A DNA stretch of 64,000 bases from Methylibium sp965279545 (GCF_965279545.1 NZ_OZ257250.1:3534001-3598000); one strand, 5' to 3'; numbered from the stretch's first letter, positions 33,601-42,772 are shown. The notes: generated from the letters alone by a model not told the origin. Numbers and translations: made by a program.

Positions 33601-35716
33601 AGCCCTGCAGCAGCGAGCCGGCCTTGCGCATGCCGGCGAGCACGGTCTTGGTCGAGGCCGCCGGCGCGATCGCATTGGCGATGCTCGCGATGTAGTTCGG
33701 CGCGAGCATCGCCTCGGTCGGCGCCTCGCGCGATTTCACCTGCGCGTCGGCCTGCACCCAGGGCATGGCGCTGGGCAGCTTCGACGGCTCGGGCTTGAGC
33801 ACCAGCCCGGCGATCTGGAAGGTCGCCAGCGTCGACGATTGCGCCATCGGCGCGCCCCAGGTCGCGCCCAGCATGTGCATGAAGAGGCCGGCGCTGTGGA
33901 AGCGCTGCGCGTTCTGCAGCGCCTCGATCTTCTCCTTCACGGCATCGCCGACCGGGTCGCGCTCGGTCTCGCGGTAGCTGACGCTCTGTGCCCACGGGCC
34001 GTGCTGCAGCAGGCGGTGCGTGGTGGCCGCCTGGCCGTCGAAGCGCGGGACCTTGCCGAGGGCGTCGCGCCAGCTCGGGCGCAGCAGGTCGAGCACGCTC
34101 TTGAGCCCGGCCTCGAACGCGCCCTCGGCGACAAAGCGGCCGCTGGCCACCACCGGCAGCATGCCGTAGGGCTGCATCGCGATGCGCAGCGGCTGCAGCG
34201 GGCCGGCCGGCCGCAGGTGGCCGGTGACGTGGTCGCGCAGCGCGTCGAGCGTGCGCTGCTGGCGCAGCCGCGTGCCGCGTGAGCTGTCCTTCGGGTCGGC
34301 CCAGAACTCCTCCAGGTAGTGACCGGCCAGCGCGCGGTACAGCGCGTTGAGCATGTGGCTCGACAACTGCGCGTCGTCGCGCTGCTCGTGCGGCAGGCCG
34401 CTGGCGGCCAGCGCCGCGTCCGGCAGGCCGAGCGCGAAGCGCAGCGCCTCCACCGCGCTCGTGCCGGGGGTGGGCGCCGGCGGCTGCGGCGTGCCCGGGT
34501 CGCGGTCGTCGCCCGGCGCGTGGCCCGAGGACTCGGCGCCGGTGTTGTTGGTGGCGGTGCCGATCGGCACGAAGGCCATGCCGCCCGAGGCGGCGTGCGC
34601 TTCGAGCAGGGCGCTCACGCCGCCGGCGGCCTCGTCGGGCGTCAGCGTCCAGTCGACGCCCAGCACGATCAGCCGCTCCAGCGGCTGGCCCAGGTTGAAG
34701 GCCGGGCCGCGCGGGTTGCGGCGGCGGAAGGCGTCGACGTCGGCCTGGGTCACCGTGATGGCCATGCCCTGGGCCAGCGCGGCGTCGTAGTGCGCCAGCC
34801 AGGCGGCCTCGCCTTCGAACGGGTCCTGCGGCGGTGTGCCGGCGGGCGGTGCGTCGCCGGGGTGGATCACCGGCGCGGCGGCCTGCACGTCGGGCACCGG
34901 CGCGCCGAAGCGGCGGAACACCACCGCCCCGCCGGCCGCGAGGCCGACCGCGCAGAAGCGGTCGGGCAGCATCACCGCCACCGGCTGGGCCGCCAGGCGC
35001 GAGCCGGCCTCGCCGGTCGGCGGGAAGTCGGGGGCCGGCAAGGGCAGCGGCGGCGGGCCCGGCGCGTCGAGCACGGCGCCCGCGTTGACCGGTCGCAGCG
35101 CCTGCACCACGAACGCCGCGCGCGGTGCCCGCAAGGCCCTCACCATCTCGGCCCACAGGGCCTGCGGGCGCTGGCTGCGCGCATCGAATGCGTCTTGCGC
35201 CTCGTCCACCGCCTGGGGTGCGCGTGCGAGGAAGCGCGCCTCCCAGTAGGCGCGTGCCGCCTGCTGCTCGGCCTCGGTCAGGGCGGCGACGTGGCGCTGC
35301 ACGTTGACATCGTCCGGGTAGATGCGGATGCGCAGCTCCGGCACACCGGCCGCGGCGCCGGGCTGGTAGCGCGTTTCCAGGCGCACCGGGAACAGCGCGA
35401 TCGGCGTGTCGCCCTCCAGCCCGCCGAACAGCGCGGCGCTGGCGGCGTCGTCATCGGCCCTCGCCGCCGCCGCCGAGAGGCCGGTGAAGGCGGCCAGCAG
35501 GCCGTTGCGGTCGGCGCGCAGCCTGTCGTAGCGGGCGCGGGCGCGGGCGAGCGCGGCCTGGTGGGCCGGCAGGTCGCCCCCGGGGCGCAGGCGCTCGGCG
35601 TCGCGTGCGCGCTTGACGCGCTCGACGTCGGCAATGGCCGCCGTGAGCGCGGCATCGGCCGCGACGCGGCGCGCGCGCAGTGCACTCAGTTCGGCCGCTT
35701 GTGAAGGTCTGGGCAT
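30686..35716 (-). CDS. Giant uncharacterised protein, third gene of DUF6603 cluster
   Basis: 1676 residues, start ATG 35716 with CGGAG about eight bases before it. Residues 1-75 form a helical coiled coil (ELSALRARRVAADAALTAA and similar). Next comes LFPVRLETRYQ (about 102-112) and RIRIYPDDVNVQ (about 125-136), motifs I associate with large proteins of this cluster type elsewhere. The body is long, soluble and alternates helical and strand regions; repeats of DGVKLLNAGAAAANV type are absent, so no tandem domain is evident. No signal peptide, membrane segment, ATP-binding loop or known catalytic motif was seen. Separated by 12 bases from the 1215-residue gene. Confidence 0.8.
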   Translation of the reverse strand: MPRPSQAAELSALRARRVAADAALTAAIADVERVKRARDAERLRPGGDLPAHQAALARARARYDRLRADRNGLLAAFTGLSAAAARADDDAASAALFGGLEGDTPIALFPVRLETRYQPGAAAGVPELRIRIYPDDVNVQRHVAALTEAEQQAARAYWEARFLARAPQAVDEAQDAFDARSQRPQALWAEMVRALRAPRAAFVVQALRPVNAGAVLDAPGPPPLPLPAPDFPPTGEAGSRLAAQPVAVMLPDRFCAVGLAAGGAVVFRRFGAPVPDVQAAAPVIHPGDAPPAGTPPQDPFEGEAAWLAHYDAALAQGMAITVTQADVDAFRRRNPRGPAFNLGQPLERLIVLGVDWTLTPDEAAGGVSALLEAHAASGGMAFVPIGTATNNTGAESSGHAPGDDRDPGTPQPPAPTPGTSAVEALRFALGLPDAALAASGLPHEQRDDAQLSSHMLNALYRALAGHYLEEFWADPKDSSRGTRLRQQRTLDALRDHVTGHLRPAGPLQPLRIAMQPYGMLPVVASGRFVAEGAFEAGLKSVLDLLRPSWRDALGKVPRFDGQAATTHRLLQHGPWAQSVSYRETERDPVGDAVKEKIEALQNAQRFHSAGLFMHMLGATWGAPMAQSSTLATFQIAGLVLKPEPSKLPSAMPWVQADAQVKSREAPTEAMLAPNYIASIANAIAPAASTKTVLAGMRKAGSLLQGLLAYSADLEADAANRRVVEPFAIAVDGIKTVQGLAQTPRTVGIEKPEPNAAVTTLSHVGELAFTRAPALTGADSVGQYTARAAHEIATSALATGTPLVLSWFQETRRAQFDATTAKLPRDTRDLAGVKASLLALQGRSVGELNWALRTTLDSFDHRLDTWYTSLATRRLARLRQGAAGQRRTGVHVGAFGVVEGLQPDGAGHRESLGHVLAPSLRHAAAAAVLRSGYLANDAQARAAFTLDLSSRRVRNARDIFEGLAQGQPLAVLIGYRFERGLRDALLAQFVLDYRRTFPLRPPAAPAATAQEEAIVARDVTDGVKLLNAGAAAANVVPAGDARNKVQALLDQMATLWDAVCDVAVSEGVYQLAQGNMERAAAALATLDKQAMPIEPQSVLSPRDGISYTQRLVLLLDPQAPAPAGWPADAAAAAEPRLNAWLADLIGPPGGFALTGRVITDDDRLQELSVDPSQLGLSPLALSMALDAPGGARGDTQVMAPDEAAPGAKNALPEDLSRLRLALVEALFAQGAAAFPGRALRLQVDEQGQQPGLVQLEALLGLARRLVGGARAALRSDLAVIEGRFDAGATDGDFPGADAAEFDQRAAAAVEALQSALKALQLALAAKDADATTAALRGCRVFGVPGTEDGRAVSLNGDAALQALLERGDGVRRQLEARLRQAGELRADVAAADTVGKLAPIARATLEAVFGRGFPVLPLFTMGAAAPGVQACLDAQATLGAGRAAVVPGWLPKLAKVRRSVDHLQSLLLARESLVAPYPSERFAVLQSTGRSGGADAKAPWEQPWVALPEAWPDVPDIATDPLLGLAHQRPDLAVALHAPQGLPAVQAGTPLAALVCDDWNETVPLHTTTAGVAFHYDAPGARAPQTLLLAVPPALDMAWWSFDDVLATVLEALELSRLRLVRPAQLDGAVNLALPMNLINDLQAPTVAGLDFKHLADQAVLSTALSSTGQLWASGKV

Positions 35717-35728
35717 GGTGCGCTCCGA

Positions 35729-38700
35729 TCAGCTTTCGAGCCGCTCGCCGGCGAAATAGCCGCGGAAGGGCCGCTGCAGCAGCGCGCGTGCCACCTGCGC
35801 GGCATGCGCATCGGCACCGACCGCGAGTCCGGCGGTGGCGAGCTGCACCGAGCGCAGCTGCGCCAGGCTCAGGTGCCGGCCCGCGGCGACCGGCGGCTGC
35901 AGCTCCGACCAGTCGACATCGAGCCAGGTCTCGCCGGCCAGGGCCTGCGGCCCCGCCAGCAGGTTGATGCCGCCGAAGCGTGTGGCGTGCTCCAGCCGGC
36001 GCGTGTTGCCGCTGCCGCGCGCGCGCAGCCGTGGCACCTCGCGCGGCTGCTCCTGGTCGTCGAAGCCGAAGCGGGGCTCGGTCATCGGCTCTTCCAGCAC
36101 CCACCAGTACTTGGCCGCGTCGTCGGGGGCGATGTCGAACAGGAAGAAGGTGATGTCCGGCGGCAGCGCGCCGCCGCCGATCGGGTGCAGCGTCTTGCGC
36201 AGCACCGGCGGCGCCGGCGGCGGCGGGGTCGACAGGCCGCTGAAGGCCGGTGCGCTGTCGTTGCCCTTCTCGACCGCGTAGATGTTGGTGTTCGGGAAGC
36301 GCTGCAACAGCGCGCCGCGCACCAGCAGCGCGAGCCGCGCCTTCTGCCCCTGGCCGCCACCGGCACTGCCGATGGCCTTGCCCTGGCTCCACTGGTGAAT
36401 CGGCTGCACGTCGACCCAGCCCGGGTCGAAGTAGGGCCAGAACTTCTGGAACGGCGTGCCGCGCTGGTCGGTCGGGAAGCCGCGCCACAGCAGTTCGCGG
36501 TTCATCTCGTGGTTGCTGCCGACCAGGAAGGACTCGACGAAGCGCGGGTTGGTGGCGACCAGCAGGATGGTGTCGTTCGGGATGTCCTCGACGCCGGGCA
36601 TGAAGGCGTCGCGGTCCATGTCGACGAGGCGTTTGTAGAGCGCCTCGTCGAGCCTGGGGTAGGCCATCACGCGGTCGAGCAGTGCGGTCACCACGTATTT
36701 CTCGAGGCCGGCGTGCACGGCGCTCACGAGGCCGGGGCTCGGGTGCAGCAGGTCGAGGCGGCTGTCGCCGAGGTCGATCAGGCTGGACACGCGCTGCGGC
36801 ACCAGCGTCGCGATGTCGAGCGCGGCGCGCGCGGTCTGCGCGGCGCGCGTCGCCTCGAACGGCACGACCGCGACGGTGACGCGCGGCGGCAGCAGGGTCG
36901 GCGCGTCGCGCTGGATCTTGTCCTGCCAGGCGACGCGGTAGATGTCGAGCACCGCCTGGCTGCGCTCCGGCGGCAGCAGGGTGATGCTGTGGCGATCGCC
37001 GAGCTGGCCGGGCCGGGCCGGCGCCTCCTCGTTCGGACGCACCGGCTTGAACAGCCCGCCCGGGGTGGCCTGCAGCGCGACCGCCGGCACGGCGCCGGGG
37101 CCGGCCGGCTGCACCGCGCTCGGCGGCAGCGAGTTGAACAGCGCGGTGTTGCCGAGCCGGCGGATCGCGGTGATGTCGACCGCTGCGACCTGCCCCGGAC
37201 GCATCGCTGCCGCGCGCTCGACCGGCGCCGCGCCGCGGCGGCTGCGCGTCAGCGCCTTGCCGACGGCGAGGTTGCCGTTGCGCGCGTCCACGCGCAGGCC
37301 CTGGGCGGCCGCGAGCTGGAAGCCGGCTTCGCCGCGCACGGCGCTGAGCAGCACGCCCTCGGGGCGCGTCGGCGAGGCTTCGAACACGGTGTGGGCCATC
37401 GCCGTCTGCGGCGTGGCGAGGACGGTTGCACCCGCCGTCACGCCACCGCCCGCAGCCTGCGGCTGCGCGATCTGGTCCTGCGACAGCGCGGAGGCGAACT
37501 CGCCGATGCGTTCCCAGTGGCTGTCGAGCAGCACGCCGCCGCGCAGCTTCTGCGTCACGCTCGGCGTGTGCCAGGCACCGGGCTGGAGCACCTCGCTCAC
37601 CTGCCCTTGCAGGCCTTGCAGCACGCGCACCTGGTCCACCCGCAGCGGCTCGACGAAACCGGGCACTGCCACCAGCGCACCGGGATCGCTCGGCAGCTGC
37701 AAGGCGTCGAGTGCGCGCAGCGACGCGATGCCGTCGACGCGAAAGCGCTCGAACTCGACCAGCGACCGTGCGGAGCGCGGCTCGGCAAAGGCCGCGACCA
37801 GCTGCGTGGCGATGCCCGACGCCACGCGCGAGGGCGCGTGCCGCACCATGCCGCGCACGGCGCTGAAGCCGCGCCGCAGCGCGCCGTCCAGCGCGGCGTC
37901 GGGCAGGCTGGTGCCGCGCCGGTAGCCCCACATCGTCAGGCCGGGTGCCAGCGCATCGAATTTCATGCGGCCGGCCGCCGGCGCCAGCAGCTGCAGCTGG
38001 CGCAGCGGCGGCAGCTTGTCGATGCGCAGCACCAGCTGCGCCAGGGCCTTGGCCGACAGATGCAGCCGGCTCAGCAGGCGCTCGGCCTTGAGCACGTCGC
38101 CGACCTGCGACCAGGCCGATTGCATGAACTCCTCCTGGTTGGTCTGCACCAGCCGCGTGCCGACACCGCCGGCCATGCGGTTGGGCACCGACAGGTTCAG
38201 GCCTTCGAGCCAGCGGTCCTTGCGGTGCGCCACTTCGAGGTCGTGGCGGCGCGCGTGCCAGACGCCGTAGGCCGGCGGGCCGACCAGCGGCACCTCGGGG
38301 TGGCTGTCGAGCTGCGCCAGATTGCCGAGCGCACGCCGGTCGCCGGTGGTCAGCACGGTGCGCAGCAGCTCGGCGATGTCGTCGACCCGGCCCGGCTCGG
38401 GCGCCGGGTTGGGGCTCAGGGACAGCAGCGCGCCTTCGTAGCGCGCGACGTACTGCTGCTGCACGATTTGCGGCGTGACGGCGCCGCGCTGCAGCAACCG
38501 GTCGGCGTCGACCTCGACCGGCACGCGACCGAGTTCGCCGATCTTCTGCTGGACCTCGGCCGGCAGCTCGTTCTTGGTCTTGAGCCGCCGCGCCAGCGTC
38601 TCGAAATCGCCGGCCGGGCCGGTGGAGAACTCCCAGTGGTAGTAGATCGGCAGCTCGATGCCGGCGGCCTCGCTGCCGGCCCAGGCCGGGCCGAGCAGCG

Positions 38701-39376
38701 CATCGCTGGCCACCGGCTGGCCGAGGCCGGCCTTGACGCCGGCGTCGAAGGCCGGCACCACGCAGGCGAAATAGTCGACCCCGGGCTCGAGCCGGCGCGG
38801 GCACACCAGCCGCGACAGGTTGTGCGCGGGGTTGTTGCGCAGGCCGTCCTGCACCGTCTGGGCGGCGGACGAGCGCAGCAGCTGCGCGTGGGCCCACATC
38901 CAGCCCTCGGCCAGGTTCGGCAGCGGTACCGCGGGGGCGGCACGCAGCAGCACCGAGGCCAGCAGCCGGCCGGGGCGCAGCAGCGGCCGGCCTTCGACCT
39001 CGTCGCGGCGCAGCACGATCAGCGCGAGCCAGGGGCTCAGGCGCTGCTGCGCGTCGGCATGGGCCGGCGTCATCAGCCACGGCAGGTCCGGCGGGTCGAA
39101 GTCGATCGCGGCCAGGTAGTTGGGTTCGAAGTTGCGCAGGTTGGCGCGCGGCTCGGTGCGCACGACGGTGCGCGGGTCGATGCCGACGATGTCGGCCGGC
39201 CCGAGGACCTTGAGATCCACCCCGCCCTGGTCGGTCTGCGCGCCGTCGCCGGTGATCTGCAGGCCGACGCGGATCTTCGGCAGCACCGGCTGGCCGAGCG
39301 CCTGCTGCGCGGCGTGGGCGCGCGCGAGGCCGCGCCGCGCCCAGGGCAGGAAGTCGTAGCTCAGCTGGTCGGCCAT
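35729..39376 (-). CDS. Giant uncharacterised protein, second gene of DUF6603 cluster
   Basis: 1215 residues from ATG 39376. Residues about 60-95 hold NYLAAIDFDPPDLPWLMTPA and SPWLALIVLR; the C-terminal third holds PRFVESFLVGSNHEMNRELL followed by WRGFPTDQRGTPFQKFW (about residues 975-1010), the most conserved-looking piece. The last 200 residues include FFLFDIAPDDAAKYWWVLEE and FGFDD. No signal peptide, membrane segment or enzymatic motif is evident. The combination suggests a scaffold or surface-like structural protein kept in the cytoplasm or released by a non-classical route; function unknown. Confidence 0.8.
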   Translation of the reverse strand: MADQLSYDFLPWARRGLARAHAAQQALGQPVLPKIRVGLQITGDGAQTDQGGVDLKVLGPADIVGIDPRTVVRTEPRANLRNFEPNYLAAIDFDPPDLPWLMTPAHADAQQRLSPWLALIVLRRDEVEGRPLLRPGRLLASVLLRAAPAVPLPNLAEGWMWAHAQLLRSSAAQTVQDGLRNNPAHNLSRLVCPRRLEPGVDYFACVVPAFDAGVKAGLGQPVASDALLGPAWAGSEAAGIELPIYYHWEFSTGPAGDFETLARRLKTKNELPAEVQQKIGELGRVPVEVDADRLLQRGAVTPQIVQQQYVARYEGALLSLSPNPAPEPGRVDDIAELLRTVLTTGDRRALGNLAQLDSHPEVPLVGPPAYGVWHARRHDLEVAHRKDRWLEGLNLSVPNRMAGGVGTRLVQTNQEEFMQSAWSQVGDVLKAERLLSRLHLSAKALAQLVLRIDKLPPLRQLQLLAPAAGRMKFDALAPGLTMWGYRRGTSLPDAALDGALRRGFSAVRGMVRHAPSRVASGIATQLVAAFAEPRSARSLVEFERFRVDGIASLRALDALQLPSDPGALVAVPGFVEPLRVDQVRVLQGLQGQVSEVLQPGAWHTPSVTQKLRGGVLLDSHWERIGEFASALSQDQIAQPQAAGGGVTAGATVLATPQTAMAHTVFEASPTRPEGVLLSAVRGEAGFQLAAAQGLRVDARNGNLAVGKALTRSRRGAAPVERAAAMRPGQVAAVDITAIRRLGNTALFNSLPPSAVQPAGPGAVPAVALQATPGGLFKPVRPNEEAPARPGQLGDRHSITLLPPERSQAVLDIYRVAWQDKIQRDAPTLLPPRVTVAVVPFEATRAAQTARAALDIATLVPQRVSSLIDLGDSRLDLLHPSPGLVSAVHAGLEKYVVTALLDRVMAYPRLDEALYKRLVDMDRDAFMPGVEDIPNDTILLVATNPRFVESFLVGSNHEMNRELLWRGFPTDQRGTPFQKFWPYFDPGWVDVQPIHQWSQGKAIGSAGGGQGQKARLALLVRGALLQRFPNTNIYAVEKGNDSAPAFSGLSTPPPPAPPVLRKTLHPIGGGALPPDITFFLFDIAPDDAAKYWWVLEEPMTEPRFGFDDQEQPREVPRLRARGSGNTRRLEHATRFGGINLLAGPQALAGETWLDVDWSELQPPVAAGRHLSLAQLRSVQLATAGLAVGADAHAAQVARALLQRPFRGYFAGERLES

Positions 39377-39421
39377 GGTCGGCTCCCGTTCGGTGTTGCC
39401 GTGCGTCGTGCCGTGGCCGCT

Positions 39422-42400
39422 TCAGGCCAGCTCGTAGGACTCGACGACCTGCAGCTCGCTGGCGCGCACGCTGCCGCCGGCCAGGCGCTGGACCGTCTCG
39501 CGCGCGGCCCAGGCCCCCGTGGCGGCCGCCGACACCGCGCCCTGGTGCAGCTTGTCGGCCACCGCGGCGACCGGCTGCTCCTTCACCGACAGCGGCTGCG
39601 CATCGGGCGGGCGCAGCCGCTCGGCCGCGCGCAGGCTGCTGCGCGCCACCGCGCCGGTCGCCACCATCCATCCGGCGATCTGCGGTGCGCGGGCGTAGAC
39701 ATGCTCGGTGTGGATCGCGCCGAGCACCAGCGCATCGATGCGCCATTCGCGGTGCTTCGGCGCCGGGCTCAGCTCGCGCGACTCCCAGTCGACCGGACAG
39801 CTCACCAGCGCGGCGGGGTCGAACTCGAATTCGTCGGCGCTGAGCTTCTCGCCGGCGTCCATCGCCTCGAACGAGGGGTGCGTGAGCTTGTCGTCGTCCG
39901 ACATCTCGAGGAACTGCGAGGCGGCGAAGTTCTCGCGCTGGGTCTCGCGGCGCACGTTGGGCACCACCGCGCCGTTGAAGGTCAGGCCGCCGATGTCGAG
40001 CGTGCGCGGGCCGTCGATGTCGGCCTCGCCGAGCTTGTCGAGCCGGCGGCGCAGCGGCGCGCTGCGCTGCGTGAAGACCAGCGCGGCCATCGGGTGGGCC
40101 AGCGCGTCCTTCTCGCCCTCGCGCCTGGCCACCGTCACCAGGTGCTCGCCGTCGCCGGTGAGCTGCACGTTCCAGTTGTCGCGCTTGTCGACCTCGTCCT
40201 TCAGCAGTGCGAAGGCGCTGCGGCGGATGCGCGGCGTGTCGCGGTCGTCGCCCCAGGATTCGTCGAACTCGACCGACACGCTGCCGAAGAAGCCGAGGTC
40301 GATCTCGCCGACGCCGCGGATGCGCCAGCGCCCCGGGCCCTTCAGCAGGCCTTCGAGCCGCACGCCGAAGCCGATGCCGAAGGCCTCGGCGTGGGCCCAG
40401 GCGCGGAAGTCGACCTCGAAGTAGAACTTGGGCTGCAGGTAGCAGATCGCATCGAAGCCCAGGCCGGCGTCGAACGAGGCCACGCCGACATCGCCCCACA
40501 CCTTGAGTTCGCAGCCGGCCTGCACCGTGGCGGCGGTGACGGCGAAGTAGCCCTTCACCGAGACACCGACGATGCCGATCGAGAAGCCCGCGCCGATGCG
40601 GTCGAAGGGCATCGGGATGTCGGGCGGGATGTCGGCGAAGCGCGGGTGGAAGCCGCCCGCCGACAGCAGGAAGGTCGGCTTGCTGCCGAAGGCGGCGCGG
40701 AAGGCGAACTGCCCGGTCAGCGTGATGAAGCCGACGCGCGAGTCGCGCAGCTTGCCGTCGAAGGCGATCTTGAACGGGTCGAACACGATCACGCCGACGA
40801 AGTCGATCTGCAGCCGCAGGATCGCCAGCGACTTGTCGACCAGCGGCGGCACCTGCACCACCAGCTGGCCGAGGATGGCGATCTGGCTCGCCTCGATCAG
40901 CACGCCCAGCCGGATCGCCACGAGGTTGGGCGTGCCCCAGCCGACCTCGAGCATCGGGCCGATGATGAAGCCGCCGGCCTTGAACGGGAACAGTGTCTTC
41001 AGCGTCTCGAAGATCTGCGGCGCATTGCCGGCCACGTCCTTCGGGAACAGCACCGCGTCGAGCCCGCCGCTGCCGAGCTGCTGCGCCATCGCCGTGGTGT
41101 CGGCGGTGTGCTGTACGCCGATCAGGCCGCCGACGCCGGTGAGCGTGAAGCCCCACGACAGCTGGATCGGCGGGAAGTTGCCGAAGATCAGCAGCAGCAG
41201 CGACCAGTTGTTGCCCGGCGGCCGCTTGGTGTTGAGCATGCCGAGCGCCTTGACGCCGATCGCCGCGATCTTGAGTTCGAGCGCGCCCTTGTACTCGCCC
41301 AGTTCCGGGTCGAGCGAGAGGTAGCCGCCACCCTTCACCACGCCGGCGTCGAGCGACAGGCCCAGCCCGGTCGGCGGCTTGAACTCGAACGCGATCTCGC
41401 CGTTGGCGGTGGTGATGAGGAGCTTGGCGCCGATGCGCTCGACGCTGCCCTTGAACGGCCCCAGGTCGACCCCGGCCGAGACCGACAGCTCGGTCTCGAT
41501 CTGCGCGAAGTTGTCCTTCGGTTCGACCGCCAGCGTGATCAGCTGCAGCTTGAACGGCCCGGTGGGCAGCTTCTGGATCGGCAGGTTGACGCGCAGCGCG
41601 GTGCCGTCCTTCAGGCGGAAGCCGCCGGCGGCGTCGGCCATGGCCTCGATCGAGAACTCGACCTCGATCTGTTCGCCCAGCACCTGCTTGAGCAGCGAGT
41701 CGCCGACCTTGACGATGATCTTGCCGTCCTTGGCGCGCAGCCGGATGGCCGGCGCGAGCTGGCTGCCGCCGGGCGGCGTCGACAGCGTGAGGCCGGCGCC
41801 GAGTTCGTCGATCTGCAGGCGCACCGCCGGGTCGCCGGCCGGCTCGGGAATGGAGACGGCACCGTTGTTGCCCGACTTCTTCTTCAGCGCGACGTCGAGG
41901 TCGATGCCGAGGTTCTGGGCTTCGAGCTTCACGGCCGGGGCCCAGCGCAGCTCCAGCTCGCCCGCAGCCTTGAGCGCCAGCACGAGCTTGCGCGTCGGAC
42001 CGTCGTCCTTCTCGCGGCTGAAGCCGCCGCTGAGCCGGGCGCGCACGCCCTCGGCGATGTCGAACTTGAGGATCTGCACGTCGCCGTCGGCGCCCGGCAC
42101 GCCGCCGGACTTCGGGAACGGCAGCTTCAGGTCCGGCGGCTGGACGGCGCCCGCCAGCGTGCCGGCCGAGAAGCCGGCCCAGTCCTTCAGCGACTGCGCG
42201 GGGTCCTTGTCGAAGGCGGTGTCGAGCACGGCGCCGACGAACATCGTCTGCACGCCCATCGCGGTGGAAGCGCCGAGTTGCTGCGTCGCCGTGCTGGTCA
42301 GGGCCTCGGCCAGCCTCTTGGCCTGGGGCTGCGCCGGGTCGGCCGGCGCGGTGGTGGCGATGTCGCCCGACAGTGTGAGCAGCAGCTTGCCGATGCCGAA

Positions 42401-42772
42401 GCCGCTGGGATGGACACGGGCCCCGCTGACGGCGCGCTTGATCTGGTCGACCAGCACCCTCACCGCGTCCTTGGCATCGCCGAGGTTGCCGCCACCGAGC
42501 GCGTCGATGATCTTCTTCAGCGGGTCGATGGCGACGAGGGTCTCGCCGACCACGATCGCGGCCACCGACAGCGAACTGCCGGCGATGTTGGGTTGCCTGA
42601 AGGCCGCCGGGTCGGCCGCGGGCGGCGCGACGTTGCGGTCGACCGGATCGACCAGGCTCCACAGCACCTTGCGCAGCGCGTCGCGCTCGCCGGCGTTCGC
42701 GACGCCCTTGATCGCCTCCTCGACCGCCTGCGCGAACCAGCCGTGCACGCGTTCGAACGCCTTGTCTGCCAT
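39422..42772 (-). CDS. DUF6603-type large protein, first gene of the cluster
   Basis: 1116 residues, ATG 42772 with a GGGAGG site five to ten bases upstream, the strongest in the cluster. N-terminal 1-140 is helical. From about 457 to 842 runs the DUF6603-type region: KPPTGLGLSLDAGVVKGGGY, LTGVGGLIGVQ, GGLDAVLFPKDVAGNAPQI, GPMLEVGWGTPNLV, then SAGGFHPRF and FDAICYLQPKFYF. It is built of many short amphipathic beta strands with repeated hydrophobic-Gly patterns, so an elongated beta structure is likely. No export signal. The C-terminal 270 residues are mixed. Role unknown; position first suggests that the operon promoter lies in 42773-42920. Confidence 0.82.
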   Translation of the reverse strand: MADKAFERVHGWFAQAVEEAIKGVANAGERDALRKVLWSLVDPVDRNVAPPAADPAAFRQPNIAGSSLSVAAIVVGETLVAIDPLKKIIDALGGGNLGDAKDAVRVLVDQIKRAVSGARVHPSGFGIGKLLLTLSGDIATTAPADPAQPQAKRLAEALTSTATQQLGASTAMGVQTMFVGAVLDTAFDKDPAQSLKDWAGFSAGTLAGAVQPPDLKLPFPKSGGVPGADGDVQILKFDIAEGVRARLSGGFSREKDDGPTRKLVLALKAAGELELRWAPAVKLEAQNLGIDLDVALKKKSGNNGAVSIPEPAGDPAVRLQIDELGAGLTLSTPPGGSQLAPAIRLRAKDGKIIVKVGDSLLKQVLGEQIEVEFSIEAMADAAGGFRLKDGTALRVNLPIQKLPTGPFKLQLITLAVEPKDNFAQIETELSVSAGVDLGPFKGSVERIGAKLLITTANGEIAFEFKPPTGLGLSLDAGVVKGGGYLSLDPELGEYKGALELKIAAIGVKALGMLNTKRPPGNNWSLLLLIFGNFPPIQLSWGFTLTGVGGLIGVQHTADTTAMAQQLGSGGLDAVLFPKDVAGNAPQIFETLKTLFPFKAGGFIIGPMLEVGWGTPNLVAIRLGVLIEASQIAILGQLVVQVPPLVDKSLAILRLQIDFVGVIVFDPFKIAFDGKLRDSRVGFITLTGQFAFRAAFGSKPTFLLSAGGFHPRFADIPPDIPMPFDRIGAGFSIGIVGVSVKGYFAVTAATVQAGCELKVWGDVGVASFDAGLGFDAICYLQPKFYFEVDFRAWAHAEAFGIGFGVRLEGLLKGPGRWRIRGVGEIDLGFFGSVSVEFDESWGDDRDTPRIRRSAFALLKDEVDKRDNWNVQLTGDGEHLVTVARREGEKDALAHPMAALVFTQRSAPLRRRLDKLGEADIDGPRTLDIGGLTFNGAVVPNVRRETQRENFAASQFLEMSDDDKLTHPSFEAMDAGEKLSADEFEFDPAALVSCPVDWESRELSPAPKHREWRIDALVLGAIHTEHVYARAPQIAGWMVATGAVARSSLRAAERLRPPDAQPLSVKEQPVAAVADKLHQGAVSAAATGAWAARETVQRLAGGSVRASELQVVESYELA

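Noticed and set aside
30572..34282. Plus-strand frame of 1236 codons opposite the 1676-residue gene
   Set aside because: Same high-GC antisense effect; Arg/Gln/His-rich composition, no conserved motif.
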